From assembly GCA_002482775.1 (NCBI GenBank), contig DLGQ01000053.1:192-13284 (forward strand): a stretch of 13,093 bases of DNA. Direction: 5' to 3'. A program made the position numbers and the translations under genes. A model generated the notes under the pieces. It did not search any database, was not told the origin of the DNA, and saw only the letters and a list, made by a program, of their open reading frames with translations. Source of the DNA: Flavobacteriales bacterium UBA7690. GTDB lineage: Bacteria > Bacteroidota > Bacteroidia > Flavobacteriales_F > PHOS-HE28. Shown here one piece after another: positions 5,257-12,669 of the stretch; the first letter of the stretch is position 1, and every line of letters starts with the position of its first letter.

Positions 5257-5940
5257 TCAGGGACGTGTGGCGAACCACAGGTGGTGTTTGGTGCCTTTGT
5301 CGCGGTGTGCGAAGACCTTCTTCTCCTCCACACGGAAACCGGCCATGCCTAGCTTACGTGTGAACGGGTCGTGCGGGTGCGTGGACCAAACAGCGAGCAC
5401 TCCGCCAGGTTTCAATACGTCGTAAGCAGAGCGCAATCCACGGTGTGAGTACAGACGATCGTTACTGGAACGCGTGAGGCCTTCTGGTCCGTTGTCGGTA
5501 TCCAACAAGATGGCATCGTACTTCCCATGGCCGGAACGGATGAGTTCTAGAACATCACCCACATGCACGATGGTGCGCGGATCGTTCACCGGATATCCCG
5601 CGAAAGCACCCATGGGGCCTTTGTTCCACTCCACCACTTGCGGCACCAGTTCGGCCACGACCACCTTGCCCTTTTCCCCTACCAAACGAAGTACGGTTGC
5701 CAGCGTGAAACCCATGCCAAGGCCACCGATCACCACACTCGCTTCGGCGGAATTCTTCACCTTCTTCAACGCCATTTCCGCCAACGCATCTTCGGAGCCG
5801 TGGTGCGCGGTGGTCATCAACTCACCCGGTATGCCGACCACTTCGATGGTGTAGTCCTCATTGCGCTGGTAGAACAACAATTCACCTCCGTTGTCCGGGA
5901 TCAGTGCTCGATCCAGCAGCTTGTTGATGCGCATCTTCAT
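5257..5940 (-). CDS. Spermidine-synthase-like SAM-fold protein
   Basis: This 227-residue protein has the class I methyltransferase fold of the spermidine/spermine synthase family. The nucleotide loop VVIGGLGMGFT is at 69-79 (GGLGMG 72-77), an acidic ribose-binding residue follows in VVVAELVP (E97), and LLDTDNGPEGL at 145-155 corresponds to the family's catalytic aspartate region. The late strand DVLKPGGVLAVWST (174-187) is typical. It is shorter than true spermidine synthase and its N-terminal beta-domain is reduced, so aminopropyl transfer is not certain; many such proteins are named spermidine synthase only by fold. The first ATG after the divergent intergenic region, 5940, is chosen; the longer ORF upstream runs through the opposite promoter region. 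It is probably the first gene of a two-gene operon with the ceramidase. Confidence 0.75.
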   Translation of the reverse strand: MKMRINKLLDRALIPDNGGELLFYQRNEDYTIEVVGIPGELMTTAHHGSEDALAEMALKKVKNSAEASVVIGGLGMGFTLATVLRLVGEKGKVVVAELVPQVVEWNKGPMGAFAGYPVNDPRTIVHVGDVLELIRSGHGKYDAILLDTDNGPEGLTRSSNDRLYSHRGLRSAYDVLKPGGVLAVWSTHPHDPFTRKLGMAGFRVEEKKVFAHRDKGTKHHLWFATRP

Positions 5941-6018
5941 GGGAGGTCCGCTGGCACTGGTGTGCAACGGGGGTGGAAAGATGAGGATAGATCGGCCTTC
6001 CACTCTAGCTGGTGCAGC

Positions 6019-6026
6019 GATCTTTG
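6019..6026 (+). promoter_or_regulatory. Candidate Bacteroidota -7 box before the GNAT-Smr-CotH run
   Basis: GATCTTTG fits the TAnnTTTG box of Bacteroidota promoters with one mismatch, and lies 14 nt before the ATG at 6041, giving a very short leader. No good -33 TTTG is seen at the right distance. The 100-bp divergent gap (5941-6040) must also hold the promoter for the minus-strand pair, which I could not place. Confidence 0.35.
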
Positions 6027-6040
6027 TACTCCAGACCTGC

Positions 6041-6331
6041 ATGACCATGACCATAACGCACCGCCTGATCGGCAACAAGGGCCTGTTCCTCGCTATGGAA
6101 GGCGACTCCAAACTCGGTGAGATGTCCTACTCTGTCGCGGGTGCGGACAAGATCATCATAGACCACACGGAAGCTTTTCCGGGATCGGAAGGCAAGGGTG
6201 TGGGAAAGCAGCTGGTGCTGGCCGGTGTGGAACATGCTCGTGCACACGGGTTGAAGATCGTTCCGCTGTGCCCCTTCGCGAAGTTGATGTTCGACCGCAA
6301 CAAGGCTGAATTCGCCGACGTTCTCGCCTGA
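6041..6331 (+). CDS. Small GNAT-like acetyltransferase (YjdJ/COG2388 type)
   Basis: This 96-residue protein matches the small single-domain GNAT family that uses acetyl-CoA and includes E. coli YjdJ. Visible are the beta-strand pair GEMSYSVAGADKIIIDHTEA and the acetyl-CoA loop GSEGKGVGKQLV, close to the Q/RxxGxG/A consensus. The family-specific HARAHGLKIVPLCPFAKLMF follows, with the conserved Cys and Pro, and the C-terminus is EFADVLA. The substrate is unknown for this group. The first ATG after the divergent promoter region (6041) is used; MTM repeats make 6047 an alternative. The stop is 3 nt from the next ATG, so it is the first of three tightly linked genes. Confidence 0.82.
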   Translation: MTMTITHRLIGNKGLFLAMEGDSKLGEMSYSVAGADKIIIDHTEAFPGSEGKGVGKQLVLAGVEHARAHGLKIVPLCPFAKLMFDRNKAEFADVLA

Positions 6332-6334
6332 GCC

Positions 6335-6589
6335 ATGGCCAAACTAAAACTCGACCTGCACGAGATCTTCAACAAAGGGCGCGACATCGACCGTGCCCTC
6401 AACGACATCATCGAGGAGGCCGTTGACAAGCGGATCCCCATCGTGGAGATCATTCCGGGCAAAGGCAGCGGTCAGTTGAAAAAGAAAGTGATCCGTTTCC
6501 TTCAGCAGCCGCACATCAAGAAGATGTACCACCGGATCGACAAGGACAGCGACAACTTCGGGCGGCTTTTCGTCCGCTTCAAACACTGA
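6335..6589 (+). CDS. Smr-domain protein
   Basis: This 84-residue protein consists of a single Smr (small MutS-related) domain, a fold that binds or nicks nucleic acid, known from the C-terminus of MutS2 and from ribosome-rescue nucleases. The LDLHEI motif at 6-11 corresponds to the conserved LDLHG. The IIPGKGSGQLKKKV block at 39-52 matches the family's iiHGkGsG.Lr pattern, with the His replaced by Pro. The end NFGRLFVRF matches the usual NxGxTxVxL strand. Stand-alone Smr proteins in this phylum are uncharacterised. It lies 3 nt after the GNAT gene, and its TGA overlaps the ATG of the next gene by one base (TGATG), implying translational coupling. Confidence 0.85.
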   Translation: MAKLKLDLHEIFNKGRDIDRALNDIIEEAVDKRIPIVEIIPGKGSGQLKKKVIRFLQQPHIKKMYHRIDKDSDNFGRLFVRFKH

Positions 6590-9054
6590 TGGCGTTGGGA
6601 AGCAAGCAGCCCCCTGCACTACGGCGCTATCTTGCACAGGTGGAACGGATAGCGTGCTTCCTACTTGCCTTCGCCATCCTCGTGGAAGGTTCGGCACAGC
6701 TGGTGATCAACGAAGCCAGCAGCCAGAACGCACGTACCATCATCGACCCTTCCGGCGAATACCACGACTGGGTGGAGTTGCACAACGCGGGTACCAGCAC
6801 CATCGCGCTCGGCACATACTTCCTCAGCGACGACTTCGATCTACCCAACGCGTGGACGTTGCCAGCCATGGATCTGGAGCCTGGTGGCTACGTGGTCTTC
6901 TTCCATGGTGACGAGAACCCGGACGGCTTGCGTTTTCCCTTCAAGCTTAGCGGCGATGGTGAATCGTTGATCTTGAGCGATGGCGACCTCCAGGCTGTGG
7001 ATGTGATGGATCTTCCGGCCTTGCAGGTGGATCATTCGGCGGGTCGCAGCGACGATGATGGGACCTCCTTCTTCCCCGTTCCCACACCCGGAGGTCCGAA
7101 CCATACCACGGCCTACCCGGGCTATGCGCCAACACCCACGTTCGGGGCACCACCTGGCCACTACAACGCCCCCATCGATGTGCCCATCAATGGGTGTTCC
7201 ACATGCAGCCTGTTCTATACACTGGGTGGCCACGACCCCGACCAGAACTCGATGGCCTACAACGGAGCCGTGGTCATGGGCCAGACCTTCACCATGAAAG
7301 CCATTGCGTACCGCGAGGGCTACCTCCCATCGAGCATACGGGCCGGCACCTACCTGATCAACGAACCCACCGCCCTCCCGGTGATCGCTCTATCCATGCA
7401 TCCCGATAGCATGTTCCATGAAGTACATGGCCTTTACATGCTGGGGCCCGAGGCGGATACGGTCTACCCGCACTGGGGAGCGAATTTTTGGGATGAACGC
7501 GGCATTGCCGTCCGGTTCGAATACTTCGATGAAGGCGGCACCAAACGTTCGGAACAAGATGTGGAACTACGGATCCATGGGGGGCGTGCTTCCCGGAACA
7601 GGCCCCAACGCCCTCTGCGACTTACTGCGCGGGGTCATTTCGGTGACGACCGGATCCGTTATGGGTTCTTTCCCGAAAAGCCGGAACTGCAAGAATTCAA
7701 GCGGTTGATCCTGCGCAATTCCGGTGGGGACTGGTGCCAAGCCCACTACCGCGACGGATTCTACCACCAGGTGGCACTACATGCCGGGTTGAACATCGAT
7801 GTACTCGCCTTCAAGCCGTGCGTGGTCTACATCAATGGCCGGTACTGGGGCATCCACAACATCCGCGAACGTGTGGACGTGGACTACTTAGGATCGAACA
7901 ATAACGTGGAGGAAAGTGACATCCTGTTGATGGATGAGGAGAACCATGTGATCCAAGGCGATAGCCTGCATTTCGATTCGTTGCAGCGGTTCATCCGCAC
8001 CCATGACATGGCCGATGACGAGCACTTCGCGCATGTTGACAGCCTGATGGACCTACCCAGCTTCGTGGACTATTTCGCGTTGGAGATGTTCGCTGGCAAT
8101 TCGGATTGGCCGACCAACAACCTCAAATTCTGGAAGCCTTCGGTACATACCGGCAAGTGGCGCTACCTTATGTACGATATGGATGCTGCAATGGCTCCGG
8201 CTCCGTGGCTCCCGAACGATTTCGACATGTTCTATTGGTTGAACGTACACCGGGAGGGATCCATCCATGCGGAGATCTACCAAAGCCTGATGGAACGGCC
8301 CGAATTCCGGCGTGGATTCCTCAACCGCCTCGCAGACTTGATGAACACCTGCCTTTCAGCCCCGGAATTGTTGCGGGAGAACGACCGGATACGCAATACG
8401 ATCGGAGCCGAGATACCGCGCCATTTCCAGCGTTGGTGGAACGATGTGTCCATCTGGCATGAACAGAGCGGCGAGGTCATCCCCCAATGGATCATGGAGC
8501 GGTGCGGCCATATGCGTGATGATGTGCTGGAGTGGCACGCGTTGCCGAACACAGCGGAACTGCGGTTCGAAATGTTCCCACCGGAAGCGGGCACCATGCG
8601 TGTGAACACCATCACTCCTCCCCTCCCGTTCCAAGGGGTTTACTTCAACGGCAATGCCATTGATGTATCCGTGGAAGCTGATGCTGGTTTCACGTTCAGC
8701 CATTGGACCTACAGCGCTGCTCCGGACAGTTCATTCAAAGACACCCACCTCCGCCGTTCGTTCGCGACCGATGGCGACCTCGTGGCACATTTCGCCAAGA
8801 GCGATGCATCATTCTATGCGCTACCGAACCCGGCTTCCACCCATTGTGACCTAAGCTATACAGCACCCGAGGCCGGGCCTGTGGAGGTCTCGCTCTGGGA
8901 TGCACAGGGCCGATCCATCGAACGTTGGAACACGAGCGTTACCAAGGGCGTCAACCGTATCCCGGTGGATCTATCCGCCCTCTCCGCCGGTGTGTACCAT
9001 GTGCGGCTGGCGCAGGATGATACAACGCAGGCCATCCGACTTGTAAGATTCTAG
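6589..9054 (+). CDS. Secreted CotH-kinase-like protein with lamin-tail and T9SS sorting domains
   Basis: This 821-residue multidomain protein is exported through Sec and the type IX system. A signal peptide covers about 1-36 (hydrophobic core IACFLLAFAILVEG, cleavage likely after GSA). Residues about 38-160 form a lamin-tail domain (LVINEASSQN, YHDWVELHNAG). About 180-260 is a chitobiase-C-type beta module (PTFGAPPGHYNAPIDVPI, LFYTLGG). About 265-620 is the CotH kinase-like core, with RIHGGRASR (328-336), NSDWPTNN (504-511) and YDMD (529-532), the places of the catalytic and metal-binding residues in CotH. A beta-rich stretch with FNGNAIDVSVEADAGFTFSH follows. Residues 741-821 (YALPNPASTHCDLSY to GVYHVRLAQDD...RLVRF) are a type A sorting domain for surface attachment or release. 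CotH in spores phosphorylates coat proteins; the target here is unknown. Its start overlaps the Smr stop. Confidence 0.88.
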   Translation: MALGSKQPPALRRYLAQVERIACFLLAFAILVEGSAQLVINEASSQNARTIIDPSGEYHDWVELHNAGTSTIALGTYFLSDDFDLPNAWTLPAMDLEPGGYVVFFHGDENPDGLRFPFKLSGDGESLILSDGDLQAVDVMDLPALQVDHSAGRSDDDGTSFFPVPTPGGPNHTTAYPGYAPTPTFGAPPGHYNAPIDVPINGCSTCSLFYTLGGHDPDQNSMAYNGAVVMGQTFTMKAIAYREGYLPSSIRAGTYLINEPTALPVIALSMHPDSMFHEVHGLYMLGPEADTVYPHWGANFWDERGIAVRFEYFDEGGTKRSEQDVELRIHGGRASRNRPQRPLRLTARGHFGDDRIRYGFFPEKPELQEFKRLILRNSGGDWCQAHYRDGFYHQVALHAGLNIDVLAFKPCVVYINGRYWGIHNIRERVDVDYLGSNNNVEESDILLMDEENHVIQGDSLHFDSLQRFIRTHDMADDEHFAHVDSLMDLPSFVDYFALEMFAGNSDWPTNNLKFWKPSVHTGKWRYLMYDMDAAMAPAPWLPNDFDMFYWLNVHREGSIHAEIYQSLMERPEFRRGFLNRLADLMNTCLSAPELLRENDRIRNTIGAEIPRHFQRWWNDVSIWHEQSGEVIPQWIMERCGHMRDDVLEWHALPNTAELRFEMFPPEAGTMRVNTITPPLPFQGVYFNGNAIDVSVEADAGFTFSHWTYSAAPDSSFKDTHLRRSFATDGDLVAHFAKSDASFYALPNPASTHCDLSYTAPEAGPVEVSLWDAQGRSIERWNTSVTKGVNRIPVDLSALSAGVYHVRLAQDDTTQAIRLVRF

Positions 9055-9130
9055 GCCTGTCCGGTCGATCGACTGACGATCCGTCGCGCTTGGTCGCTTG
9101 GCCCGGGAATTGACAAAGGCGCGGAACCAC

Positions 9131-10963
9131 ATGGCATCATTCACCGCGAAACTCCCATCCTCCCGAGCAGAACGCACCCCGAACGGCCCCCGGGCCAAGA
9201 TCCGTGCAGCGGCGGGTCACCTGCCCAACGCGAAACGAACTGTCACCTGGCGCACGGCATTCCGTCAGTTCATCTGGCCACGGCGCAAGAACGTCTTCAT
9301 CGGACTTGTGCTGATCGTGATCAGTCGCGTTGCAGGCATGGTCTTGCCTGGTTCCACCAAATACCTACTGGATGATGTCGTAGGGCAAGGCGACCTGGAC
9401 ATGCTCTGGATCCTGCTTGCCGCAGTGGTCGGCGCGTTGATCATCCAAAGTGTGACGAGTTACATCCTCACACAACTGCTCAGTGTTGAAGCCCAGTTGC
9501 TCATCAGCCAGTTGCGCACGCAGGTGCAACGGAAGATCCTTTCGCTACCCACGAGCTTCTTCGACAATACGAAGAGCGGAGCGTTGGTCAGCCGGATCAT
9601 GTCCGACGTGGAAGGTGTCCGCAACCTGGTCGGTACCGGGTTGGTGCAGCTGATCGGTGGTACGCTCACAGCGTTGATATCGCTGGTCTGGTTGATCAGC
9701 ATCAGCCCCACGATGACGCTATTCACCCTGGCGCCCGTTGGTTTCTTCGCCTTCATCGCCATGCGCGCCTTCGCCAAGATCAGGCCCATCTTCCGAACAC
9801 GCGGCGTGATCAACGCGGAAGTCACCGGTCGCCTTACGGAAACGCTGAACGGCGTGCGCGTGATCAAGGGTTTCGGAGCGGAAGAACAGGAGAACAAGAC
9901 GTTCGAGATCGGCGTGCAGCGTTTGTTCGATAACGTGAAGGCGAGCCTCACGGCGACATCCTTCATCAGCAGTATGAGCACCTTGCTGCTCGGCCTTGCC
10001 AGCGCTGGCATCATGGGTATCGGGGCCTACCAGATGGTAGGCGGAAACCTCACCAGCGGCGAGTTCGTGCAGTTCACTGTACTGCTCGGTTTCATGATCG
10101 CTCCTATCGTGCAGATGAGCAACATCGGCAGCCAGCTCACCGAGGCCTTCGCCGGGCTCGACCGAACAGAAGAGATCATGAACATGCAGCCCGAGGACGT
10201 CGAGGATCGGCGCCCGATCAAGCTGAACGATGTTCAAGGTCATATCGAATTCAAGGATGTTCGCTTCTCATACGAGGAGGGAAAAGAAGTCCTGCATGGC
10301 ATCGACTTCGAAGCATCGAAGGGTTCGGTTATCGCGCTGGTGGGCACCTCGGGCAGCGGCAAGAGCACCATCGCCGGATTGGTGGCCACCTTCTTGAACC
10401 CCAGTGCGGGCAAGATCCTGATCGATGGTCAAGACCTCAGCCGTGTGAGCCTGGCCAGTTACCGTAAGCACTTGGGCGTGGTGCTCCAGGATGATTTCTT
10501 GTTCGAAGGCACGATCCGCGAGAACATCCTCTTCCCGCGTCCCAACGCTACGGAGGAACAACTCCAGAAAGCAGTGAAGGGCGCTTACGTGAACGAATTC
10601 ACGGACCGTATGGAATTGGGTCTGGAGACCGTTATCGGCGAGCGCGGTGTGAAACTGAGCGGGGGCCAACGGCAACGTGTGGCCATTGCCCGTGCGATGC
10701 TTGCCGACCCCAAGATCCTGATCCTGGACGAAGCCACCAGTAACCTGGACACCGAGAGCGAAGCGTTGATCCAGAAGAGCTTGAACGAACTGGTGAAGGA
10801 CCGCACCACCTTCGTGATCGCCCACAGGTTGAGCACCATCCGCCAGGCCACGGAGATCCTGGTGGTGGAGAACGGCTATATCGCGGAGCGCGGAACACAC
10901 GCCGACCTGATCGCAAAGCAGGGTCGCTACTACGACCTGTACACGTACCAGGCGCGCATCTGA
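9131..10963 (+). CDS. ABC exporter, MsbA-like fused permease and ATPase
   Basis: This 610-residue half-transporter has a type IV exporter membrane domain (about 40-350, six hydrophobic segments starting with VFIGLVLIVISRVAGMVL) followed by a nucleotide-binding domain from about 371. ATPase motifs are complete: Walker A GTSGSGKST (405-413, K411), signature LSGGQRQ (509-515), Walker B ILILDE (529-534, D533 and E534), D-loop SNLD and switch His in AHRLS (H565). It would work as a homodimer moving a lipid or drug-like substrate across the inner membrane; MsbA-type lipid A flipping is possible but not shown. The ATG at 9131 is preferred to a TTG at 9098, which would only add 11 residues. It stands alone, 76 bp after the CotH gene and facing the deaminase gene. 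Confidence 0.93.
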   Translation: MASFTAKLPSSRAERTPNGPRAKIRAAAGHLPNAKRTVTWRTAFRQFIWPRRKNVFIGLVLIVISRVAGMVLPGSTKYLLDDVVGQGDLDMLWILLAAVVGALIIQSVTSYILTQLLSVEAQLLISQLRTQVQRKILSLPTSFFDNTKSGALVSRIMSDVEGVRNLVGTGLVQLIGGTLTALISLVWLISISPTMTLFTLAPVGFFAFIAMRAFAKIRPIFRTRGVINAEVTGRLTETLNGVRVIKGFGAEEQENKTFEIGVQRLFDNVKASLTATSFISSMSTLLLGLASAGIMGIGAYQMVGGNLTSGEFVQFTVLLGFMIAPIVQMSNIGSQLTEAFAGLDRTEEIMNMQPEDVEDRRPIKLNDVQGHIEFKDVRFSYEEGKEVLHGIDFEASKGSVIALVGTSGSGKSTIAGLVATFLNPSAGKILIDGQDLSRVSLASYRKHLGVVLQDDFLFEGTIRENILFPRPNATEEQLQKAVKGAYVNEFTDRMELGLETVIGERGVKLSGGQRQRVAIARAMLADPKILILDEATSNLDTESEALIQKSLNELVKDRTTFVIAHRLSTIRQATEILVVENGYIAERGTHADLIAKQGRYYDLYTYQARI

Positions 10964-10972
10964 CGGCGGTAG

Positions 10973-11070
10973 GAACGCAGATGACGCGGATCTTTATGAT
11001 GCACGCAGGTCATACGTTCATGGAGTCTTCAGATCAGCGTTGATCTGCCTTATCCGCGTCATCAGCGTTC
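10973..11070. repeat. Structured dispersed-type repeat in the convergent gap
   Basis: The outer arms, 10973-10991 (GAACGCAGATGACGCGGAT) and 11052-11070 (ATCCGCGTCATCAGCGTTC), are reverse complements with one mismatch in 19. Inside, CAGATCA (11030-11036) and TGATCTG (11041-11047) form a perfect hairpin with a GCGT loop. The words AACGCAGAT, ATCCGCGT and CAGCGTT are typical of intergenic repeats that I recall in Bacteroidota and relatives. It fills almost the whole gap between the converging exporter and deaminase genes and may serve both as a bidirectional transcription end. Confidence 0.65.
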
Positions 11071-11077
11071 GATCGGG

Positions 11078-11524
11078 CTATTCCCCGATGTCCTCGTTCC
11101 AGAGCTCCGGTTCCGCTGCGATGAACTCTTCCATCATCGCCACGCATTCCGGCAGGTCAAGATCGATCACCTCCACGCCGTGGCTTTGCATGAACTCCTT
11201 AGCACCAGCGAACGTGCGTGATTCGCCTACGATCACCTTCTTGATCTTGAACTGCACGATGGTGCCCGCGCACATGTAGCACGGCATCAGCGTGGAATAG
11301 ATCACTGTGCCCTTGTAGCTGCCGATGCGGCCCGCGTTGTTCAGGCAGTCCATTTCGCCATGCAGGATGGGGTTCTTCTCCTGCACACGCTTATTGTGGC
11401 CGCGCGCGATGACCTTGCCGTTGCGCACCAGCGCTGAACCAATGGGGATACCGCCTTGTTGACGTCCCAGCCGGGCTTCAGCGATGGCCGCCTGCATGCC
11501 TTCGTCCAGTGTATCAGAATTCAT
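11078..11524 (-). CDS. Cytosine deaminase of the fungal FCY1 type
   Basis: This 148-residue zinc deaminase (CDA fold) probably converts cytosine to uracil and ammonia for pyrimidine salvage. Zinc and catalytic residues are HGE (H55, proton-shuttling E57) and PCYMC (C82, C85). The protein matches yeast Fcy1 as I remember it along its length: GGIPIGSALVRNGKVIARGHN, then LHGEMDCLNNAGR, then STLMPCYMCAGTIV, then VIVGESRTF, and most tellingly the C-terminus WNEDIGE against WFEDIGE of yeast, where the Asp contacts cytosine (D145 here). This is unrelated to the amidohydrolase CodA of E. coli. Guanine or tRNA-adenosine deaminase is less likely because those families lack the EDIGE tail. The start at 11524 is chosen; the much longer in-frame ORF upstream runs antisense through the next gene. 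Confidence 0.85.
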   Translation of the reverse strand: MNSDTLDEGMQAAIAEARLGRQQGGIPIGSALVRNGKVIARGHNKRVQEKNPILHGEMDCLNNAGRIGSYKGTVIYSTLMPCYMCAGTIVQFKIKKVIVGESRTFAGAKEFMQSHGVEVIDLDLPECVAMMEEFIAAEPELWNEDIGE

Positions 11525-11584
11525 CCCACAAAGAACGATCATCAGTTCCGATCGGGTTTCGACCAAGTACCTTCGACCTTTACG

Positions 11585-12661
11585 ATGCGCATCCTCTTCC
11601 TGTCGTCCATCGTGCTGCTTGCCGCCTGTGGCGCAGATCACGAGACCACCACGCCCACCAAAGGCCCGATCACCGAAAGTGTTTACGCCAGCGGTGTGGT
11701 GAAGGCACGCGGTCAGTACACGGTGTTCCCCACGGTGAACGGCACGGTGAACGCCCTGTTGGTGGAAGAAGGTGATACCGTGAAAGCGGGGCAGGCGATC
11801 CTGAGCATCGACGACCGCACCAGTAAGTACACCACCTTCAGCAGCGCGGCACAAGTGCGGTTGCTGGAGCAGAACGCCCGCGAAGATGGTCCGGTGCTGG
11901 GCCAACTGCGGGAAGCGATCGCGCAGGCCCGTGACAAGTACGAGGTGGACAGTTTGAATTCCGCACGGCAGGCAGCACTGTGGGCGCAAGGCATCGGCAG
12001 CCAGAACGACCGCGATCAGCGGGAACTGGCCTTCACCACCAGCCGTGCCACCTACATCCGCGCGCGAAAAGCCTATGACGAAACGCGGAACCGCTTGCGC
12101 ACCGAGCTGGACGTGGCCCGCAACAACGCGGCGATCAGCAGCGCTGGCAACGACGACCGCACGCCACGCAGCTTGATCGATGGTATCGTGTACGACCTGA
12201 TGATCGAACCCGGTGAGTTGGCGACCACCCAGCGCGGTGTGGCCGTGATCGGCAGCGCAACGGACCTCTATATGGAACTGGAGGTGGACGAGTACGATAT
12301 CCAGAAAGTGAAGCCCGGCCAACGGATCTTCGCCACCTTCGACAGCTATGCGGATAGTGCATTTCCTGCGGAAGTCACCCGGATCATCCCGCTCATGGAC
12401 GAGCGTTCGCGAACATTCCGGGTCGAAGCGCGATTCACCGAACGACCACCGCCGCTATTCCCGAACCTGACGGTAGAAGCGAACATCGTTCTGCGCACCA
12501 AGAAAGACGCTTTGACCATTCCCGCTTCATACATCGTGGACGGCAACTTCGTGCTGATCGACACCGACAAGAAACAACGCGTGACCCTCGGTGCGCGTGA
12601 TCTGGAAAAAGTGGAAGTGCTGGACGGCATCGACCTCACCACCACGCTCTACAAACCCTGA
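11585..12661 (+). CDS. Efflux membrane-fusion lipoprotein (HlyD/RND-MacA type)
   Basis: This 358-residue periplasmic adaptor links an inner-membrane transporter to an outer channel. It begins with a lipoprotein signal, MRILFLSSIVLLAACG, with lipobox LAAC and Cys15 as the lipidation site. A biotinyl-lipoyl half-motif follows at about 42-75 (VFPTVNGTVNALLVEEGDTV), then a coiled-coil hairpin at about 85-185 (AREDGPVLGQLREAIAQARD, RARKAYDETRNRLRTELD). The second lipoyl half and beta-barrel follow (SLIDGIVYDLMIEPGELATT, DLYMELEVDEYDIQKVKPGQ), ending with a membrane-proximal domain. The permease starts 8 nt after the stop, so the pair forms a MacA/MacB-like system whose ATPase is presumably encoded beyond the window. 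The ATG at 11585 directly before the lipoprotein signal is clearly the start; it diverges from the deaminase with a 60-bp gap. Confidence 0.88.
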   Translation: MRILFLSSIVLLAACGADHETTTPTKGPITESVYASGVVKARGQYTVFPTVNGTVNALLVEEGDTVKAGQAILSIDDRTSKYTTFSSAAQVRLLEQNAREDGPVLGQLREAIAQARDKYEVDSLNSARQAALWAQGIGSQNDRDQRELAFTTSRATYIRARKAYDETRNRLRTELDVARNNAAISSAGNDDRTPRSLIDGIVYDLMIEPGELATTQRGVAVIGSATDLYMELEVDEYDIQKVKPGQRIFATFDSYADSAFPAEVTRIIPLMDERSRTFRVEARFTERPPPLFPNLTVEANIVLRTKKDALTIPASYIVDGNFVLIDTDKKQRVTLGARDLEKVEVLDGIDLTTTLYKP

Positions 12662-12669
12662 GGGCGTCC

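Noticed and set aside
9055..9130. GTCGATCGAC palindrome (9064-9073) between the CotH and exporter genes
   Set aside because: Ten bases of simple GATC-centred symmetry are expected by chance in GC-rich DNA. It does not match the GTCGACCCA repeat.
11078..12322. A single 414-codon minus-strand ORF covering the deaminase and most of the fusion-protein gene
   Set aside because: Only the last 148 codons resemble a protein family. The upstream part is antisense to a clear membrane-fusion lipoprotein gene and has a His/Gln/Ala-rich composition typical of shadow frames.
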